Source: an uncultured Neomegalonema sp. (GTDB lineage Bacteria > Pseudomonadota > Alphaproteobacteria > Rhodobacterales > Rhodobacteraceae). From it: 64,000 nt of DNA. The stretch spans positions 1 through 64,000 of the forward strand of contig CALDSD010000080.1 in NCBI GenBank assembly GCA_937911325.1, read 5' to 3'. The notes below the pieces were generated by a model. The model searched no databases. It was not told the DNA's origin and was given only the letters and a program-made list of their open reading frames with translations. Each line of letters starts with the position of its first letter. Position 1 is the stretch's first letter. Shown in pieces: positions 60,548-64,000 of the stretch. A program made the translations under genes and the position numbers.

Positions 60548-61231
60548 TCAATCAGAACCTCGCAACGCCCATCGGAGAGCCGCTCGCCAAGAGTATCGCG
60601 TCGCCTTGGCTCGACGATCCAGATCATCGCAGGCTGGTCGAGACACCATGACGACCGGAAGGCCGAGACGCCGCGCGGCGATCACCTTGGGCTCCGCGCC
60701 GGCGCCGCCATCGTCTCGCGTCACGACCGCATCAATCCGTTCCCGCCGAAAGAGCGCTTCTTCGTGCGCGACTGAAAACGGCCCCTCCTCCGGCGCGATC
60801 AGATACCGAGCCGGATCTCGCAGCATCGGCGACAGCGTCGCGGCGCCGCCACGGACGCGAACCACGAAGAACCGAAGATCGTCCTGCGCAAACGCCGTCA
60901 GCCGATCACGGCCCAGAGACAGAAACACGCGCCCCCAAGAAGGCGCGAGCGCAGACGCCGCCTCCCGCGCATCCGCGACCCGACGCCAATCGTCGGACGG
61001 ACCGGCGCGCCATCCGCGTCGCGTCAGTCGGATCCGCCGCGCCCCGACGTCCAAAGCCCGCTTGATCGATTGCGCGGGCCCGACCGCGTCCATGGGGTGA
61101 TGCGCGTCGATGACTGACCGATCCGGCGCGATCGCCGTGAGGCTTGACGACACCTCCCAGCCGCGCCGTGCAAGAGCCGCCGACAGCATCGCCGCTTCGC
61201 GTGTATCGCCGAGGACGACGATCGGCTTCAC
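60548..61231 (-). CDS. cobK: Precorrin-6A reductase-like protein (CobK), divergent and shortened
   Basis: CobK reduces precorrin-6A in aerobic cobalamin synthesis. The 227 residues start VVLGDTREAAMLSAAL in place of the usual LGGT-EA and keep the second half EEGPFSVAHEEALF, IDAVVTRDDGG, KVIAARRLGLPVVMVSRP. The VGGFGG segment usually found after the first strands is missing, DATHPFA reads DAHHPMD, and the Ser-Gly-Gly-x-x-Thr loop is changed. It may be a fast-evolving reductase or a paralogue with a new role. The GTG start overlaps the rnd stop (GTGA). Confidence 0.72.
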   Translation of the reverse strand: MKPIVVLGDTREAAMLSAALARRGWEVSSSLTAIAPDRSVIDAHHPMDAVGPAQSIKRALDVGARRIRLTRRGWRAGPSDDWRRVADAREAASALAPSWGRVFLSLGRDRLTAFAQDDLRFFVVRVRGGAATLSPMLRDPARYLIAPEEGPFSVAHEEALFRRERIDAVVTRDDGGAGAEPKVIAARRLGLPVVMVSRPACDDLDRRAKATRYSWRAALRWALRGSD

Positions 61232-62421
61232 AGGTCGATGATGCGCACCGCGCCATCTGTGACCGCGAGACCAATCTCCCCGCGTTTCAGGCGGAGCGCG
61301 GTTTCGCCGAAGGCTTCACGGCGCCAACCGCTGAGGGCGGGCACGTCCGGTTCATCGTCGTTGGCGATCGCGTCCAGGTCCGCTGAGGTCGCGAGCAGTC
61401 TTTGAGCGACGCCGCTCTCTTCGGCTTTGGCCTTCAACAGAACGCGCAAAAGCTCAGCCACCGCCGCCGCGCCGTTTCTTGGCGCCCTGGGTTCTTCGAC
61501 CCTTGGCTGCAGGTCTTTGGGCACGTCCAGCCCGCGCCGCACCGCGGACAGGATCTCCTCGGCGACTTCCCCTTTGCGCGCTTCGCGAAACAGCAAGCGC
61601 GACCGCGAAAGCTCGTCGAGGGTCTTCGGCTGGTTCGCTGCGATCTCGAGAAGCGCATCGTCTTTGAGCAAGCGGTTTCGTGGAATGTCGCGCCCTTGCG
61701 CCTCTCGCTCACGCCACGCTGCGAGCTCTTTCGCCACCGCCAGAAATCGCCCGCTGGTCGAGCGGGTTTTCAGACGTTTCCAGGCTTCGTCCGGCTCGAC
61801 GATGTAGCCCGAGGCGTCAGCCAGCGCGGCCATTTCCTCCGCAACCCAATGGGCCCGGCCCGAGCGTTCGATCTGGTCTTTCAGATGCTCGTAGATCGCG
61901 CGCAGGTGGGTCACGTCGCCCATCGCATAGCGCAACTGCTTTTCACTCAGCGGCCGGCGCGCCCAGTCGGTGAACCGCGACGACTTGTCCAAACTCGTCT
62001 TTGCGACCTTACGGACCAGCGTCTCGTAGCCGACCTGATCCCCGAACCCGCACACCATCGCGGCGATCTGCGTGTCAAACAGAGGCTTGGGCGCTTCGCC
62101 AGAGAGCCGAACAAAGATCTCCACATCCTGCCGGGCCGCGTGAAAGACCTTCACGATCTTCTCGTTCCGCATCAGCTCGAACAAAGGCGACAGATCGTCT
62201 GACCCTTTCTCCTTGATCCGGATCGGGTCAATGATCGCGGACGCCGCCTGCGCTTCAGCCGAGCCAGGCTCGGCGTTGGTCGGACGGGCGATCTGAATGA
62301 GGCACAACACTGGCCAGAACGTCCGCTCGCGGACGAACTCGGTGTCGACGGTGACATAGGGCGCGTCGGAGTACTCCTCGACGAGCGCAGCCAATTCGGA
62401 ATGGGATGTGACGATACGCAT
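61228..62421 (-). CDS. rnd: Ribonuclease D
   Basis: This 397-residue 3'-5' exoribonuclease trims tRNA and other stable RNA precursors. The DEDD motif is complete: VTVDTEFVRE, FHAARQDVEIF, and the third region YAMGDVTHL with its Tyr and Asp; the HRDC domain follows (about 205-285). The ATG at 62421 is preceded by AGGAG. It is the first gene of an rnd-cobK operon. Confidence 0.96.
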   Translation of the reverse strand: MRIVTSHSELAALVEEYSDAPYVTVDTEFVRERTFWPVLCLIQIARPTNAEPGSAEAQAASAIIDPIRIKEKGSDDLSPLFELMRNEKIVKVFHAARQDVEIFVRLSGEAPKPLFDTQIAAMVCGFGDQVGYETLVRKVAKTSLDKSSRFTDWARRPLSEKQLRYAMGDVTHLRAIYEHLKDQIERSGRAHWVAEEMAALADASGYIVEPDEAWKRLKTRSTSGRFLAVAKELAAWREREAQGRDIPRNRLLKDDALLEIAANQPKTLDELSRSRLLFREARKGEVAEEILSAVRRGLDVPKDLQPRVEEPRAPRNGAAAVAELLRVLLKAKAEESGVAQRLLATSADLDAIANDDEPDVPALSGWRREAFGETALRLKRGEIGLAVTDGAVRIIDL

Positions 62422-62712
62422 CGCGGCTCCTATAGCCGGCGTGATTCGGCTTGTCACTGGGCAGAGATGCGGTTGCGCGCAATCGCCCCAACCCTTTGAC
62501 CTGGGTGCGCCAATCGTGGCGACGCGCGAACCAATGCGACACGCCGACCGGGGCGACATGCCGGCGCCGCTATGACCGCCATTTGGGCTGAATAGCGCCG
62601 CGTGAACGCGCGCATCGGCCGAGATCAGCCGGTTGGTCGAGCGACCACAGCCCACCGCGTTTGAGCGGAACCTAAGAAAAGGTGAAGGCTAATGGTGAAG
62701 TAAGTCTAGGAT

Positions 62713-62727
62713 TTAAGACAACGTTAA
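62713..62727 (+). promoter_or_regulatory. CtrA box, full TTAA-N7-TTAA
   Basis: TTAAGACAACGTTAA is an exact match to the CtrA consensus. If it acts as an activator site at minus 35, transcription would start roughly 30 bases on, leaving a short leader before the ATG at 62786. The chpT gene at 42076 shows that the genome has the CtrA relay. Confidence 0.55.
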
Positions 62728-62785
62728 GAGGTATCGACGAGGCTCTGCGTGTGGGTAGAAAATCCGCTGATTCGGAGAGTTGAAG

Positions 62786-62842
62786 ATGCCTGACCCTTCT
62801 TTTCTCATCATCCTTGCGCTCCTCGCCGGCGGCGGAGCGTAA
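62786..62842 (+). CDS. Putative 18-residue hydrophobic micropeptide
   Basis: The frame reads MPDPSFLIILALLAGGGA and stops. GGAGAG lies 8 bases upstream, and a CtrA box lies 59 bases upstream of the start, giving a coherent expression unit. A membrane-active or leader peptide is possible. Length is too small for a family call, and it could be chance. Confidence 0.3.
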   Translation: MPDPSFLIILALLAGGGA

Positions 62843-62903
62843 GTACAAAAGCGCTAAGCGTGCGATCGCTCGCCGGTCGCGCGCCGCGATCCGGAAACCG
62901 AAC

Positions 62904-63407
62904 TCACTGCGCCTGTCCAGAAGTCTCTCCTTCGGCCGAGACGTCGAACTCGAGCTCTGGCGCGGGTGGCGCAGGACGCGGCTGAACGGGGACATCGATC
63001 GACACGACCTCGACAGTGACGGGCGTGACCCCTTGCAGTTCGACCACGATGCCGCCGCAACTCTTGTCGACGGCCAACTGATCCAACCGTAGATCGCGCT
63101 TGGCGATCGCGCGTCGTTCCTCATCGATCGCCAGGGACAAGTCGAAAGTCAGCGGAGTCGTTACGCCGCCAAGCAGCGGGAACGTGACGACCTTGGTCGC
63201 GTTGCGGATGTCGTTTGCAAGCTTCTCATCCGCCAGTTCCGCGACGCGTCGGGCATTCGCCTGTTTCTCGGCCCTTATCCCGTCGCAGGTGATGCGGGCG
63301 TCGAGATCGGAAGTCTCCGCCACGGGTCGGGCCGCGCGCCCGCCACACGCCGCGACGCTCAACGCCAGGACCCCCACAGCCAGAACCAGAACCTGTTTCT
63401 TCAGCAT
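62904..63407 (-). CDS. Lipoprotein of unknown function
   Basis: The 167 residues begin with a lipoprotein signal, MLKKQVLVLAVGVLALSV, followed by AACGG, whose Cys is the lipidation site (about residue 22). The mature part is a helical region rich in Ala, Arg and Glu (RAEKQANARRVAELADEKLAND), then beta strands and a Pro/Glu-rich C-terminus. Two further cysteines may form a disulphide. GGAAGG precedes the ATG. Confidence 0.75.
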   Translation of the reverse strand: MLKKQVLVLAVGVLALSVAACGGRAARPVAETSDLDARITCDGIRAEKQANARRVAELADEKLANDIRNATKVVTFPLLGGVTTPLTFDLSLAIDEERRAIAKRDLRLDQLAVDKSCGGIVVELQGVTPVTVEVVSIDVPVQPRPAPPAPELEFDVSAEGETSGQAQ

Positions 63408-63554
63408 TGTCGCCTTCCCACCACCATCATCGCGCTTCCCGGTTTGAGAGAGCGCTGGCGCAATCCTATGCTTGCCGCGTAAGCTAACCCATCGACCGCG
63501 CTTAGTCTTTTTAAAATCGGCGCGGCAGGACAGGGGACGACAAGGGGGGACGAC

Positions 63555-64000
63555 ATGACTGGCGACAGCGCTTCGCTCAAACGCATCGTAATCGGGATCT
63601 TCGCCGGCTTCGCGATCCTCGGAGCCGCCGCCTGCACAAGCGGAGCGCGCGGCACCGCTGCGGTCGCGCCCGTCTCGGAAAGCACGATCCTGCCCTTCGA
63701 CAGTCCCCTGCGAAAGGCTGTGACCGTTGGATCTGTCGTTGGCGAAGAAGGCGGCGGCGAAACCGGCCTCGTGATTTCCAGCATATCGAACGAGGACTTT
63801 CGCGAGGCGCTGACCACGTCGCTCGACCTCAACCAGATCCTCGGCGAAGGCGACACTGCGCCGATGTCGCTGGACGCGACGATCGAAAAAGTCGACCAAC
63901 CGCAGCTCGCGATCAATCTGACGGTCAACATGACGGTCTTTTACCGATTGATCGAGAAGTCCACGGGCCGCATCGTCTGGGAGGAACGCGTGTTCAAAGG
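63555..64000 (+). CDS. Lipoprotein-like protein, C-terminus cut by window edge
   Basis: An open frame of 148 codons runs from the ATG at 63555 to the window end without a stop. AAGGGGGGA lies 5 bases upstream. The N-terminus has KRIVIGIFAGFAIL then GAAAC, a lipobox with Cys27. The mature part alternates strands and helices: EDFREALTTSLDLNQIL, then LDATIEKVDQPQLAINLTV and VFYRLIEKSTGRIVWEE. This pattern of a per-protein resistance-like or YajG-like periplasmic lipoprotein is only a resemblance. It is divergent from the lipoprotein gene at 62904. Confidence 0.7.
   Translation, partial: MTGDSASLKRIVIGIFAGFAILGAAACTSGARGTAAVAPVSESTILPFDSPLRKAVTVGSVVGEEGGGETGLVISSISNEDFREALTTSLDLNQILGEGDTAPMSLDATIEKVDQPQLAINLTVNMTVFYRLIEKSTGRIVWEERVFK

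Larger units (their letters stand above)
62422..62903. other. 482-base gap with CtrA box and micro-ORF
   Basis: Between rnd and the lipoprotein gene, both on the minus strand, nothing is coded on the minus strand. The first 240 bases are GC-rich and featureless to me. From 62690 on the region is AT-rich, with a CtrA box and a plus-strand 18-codon frame. Confidence 0.5.

Noticed and set aside
1-64000. tRNA, rRNA, CRISPR, insertion sequence or prophage
   Set aside because: I looked for T-loop (GGTTCGAATCC-like) sequences, regular spaced repeats, transposase motifs and integrases and found none; only short tandem repeats within genes are present.

Overview
This window looks like a chromosomal segment of a GC-rich, free-living, probably marine alphaproteobacterium. 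The evidence for Alphaproteobacteria is a ChpT-type histidine phosphotransferase (CckA-ChpT-CtrA cell-cycle relay), a perfect CtrA box (TTAA-N7-TTAA), an FNR/FnrL-type oxygen regulator, a detached ccmI gene, a TIGR02281-type membrane aspartic protease, a DUF1289 protein next to ruvX, the OlsB-OlsA ornithine-lipid pair and a set of non-pyrrolysine corrinoid methyltransferase genes. I cannot name a genus. I see no rRNA, tRNA, insertion sequence, prophage or CRISPR array. About 66 genes are packed closely on both strands, and two run off the window edges.

Layout. 1-4.3 kb: an edge-truncated secreted or membrane protein with pentapeptide repeats, an MttB-family methyltransferase and guaA. 4.4-10.4 kb: small housekeeping and membrane genes (YdcF-like, VOC, EamA, NnrU, ppa), an exported HEIGH metalloprotease and an IlvE-like aminotransferase. 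10.5-14.2 kb: a co-directional block with a P-loop ATPase, ccmI, ruvX, DUF1289 and an aspartic protease. 14.2-18 kb: two divergent 2OG-Fe(II) oxygenases, small unknown proteins and dusA. 18.06-25.55 kb: a tightly coupled five-gene operon (SWIM, DUF5691, MoxR ATPase, DUF5682, VWA), one of the two best candidates for an uncharacterised system. 25.6-34.9 kb: TerC, a DUF3772 MscS channel, DUF1611/DgcN-like, EamA, class I aldolase, a secreted triple beta/gamma-crystallin-like protein, cupin and ThiE. 35-40.6 kb: serine hydrolase plus SDR, OlsA/OlsB and the QmcA-NfeD pair. 40.6-45.3 kb: a ParB-like protein, DUF3553, chpT, an intergenic segment with DnaA-box-like motifs and an orphan terminator (candidate sRNA), gamma carbonic anhydrase-like, gmk and yicC. 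45.5-49.8 kb: a PAS protein, DUF1638 plus a corrinoid protein, a rhomboid protease, an FNR regulator and a small Cys-rich protein. 50-56.3 kb: a Tat-exported BBE-like oxidase, an autotransporter-type barrel protein, SDR, M20 dipeptidase and a betaine-homocysteine methyltransferase. 56.4-59.7 kb: a 1114-residue SIR2-TPR fusion, the second strong candidate. 59.7-64 kb: sufE, a divergent cobK, rnd, a CtrA-box-linked micro-ORF and two lipoproteins.

How it fits together. MttB, the corrinoid protein, DUF1638, the betaine-homocysteine methyltransferase and CobK suggest corrinoid-dependent C1 or quaternary-amine metabolism, with its genes dispersed across the window. The SIR2-TPR protein and the MoxR/VWA operon look like conflict, stress or protein-remodelling modules placed among housekeeping genes. 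All functional statements come from reading the sequence and motifs; no database search was run.
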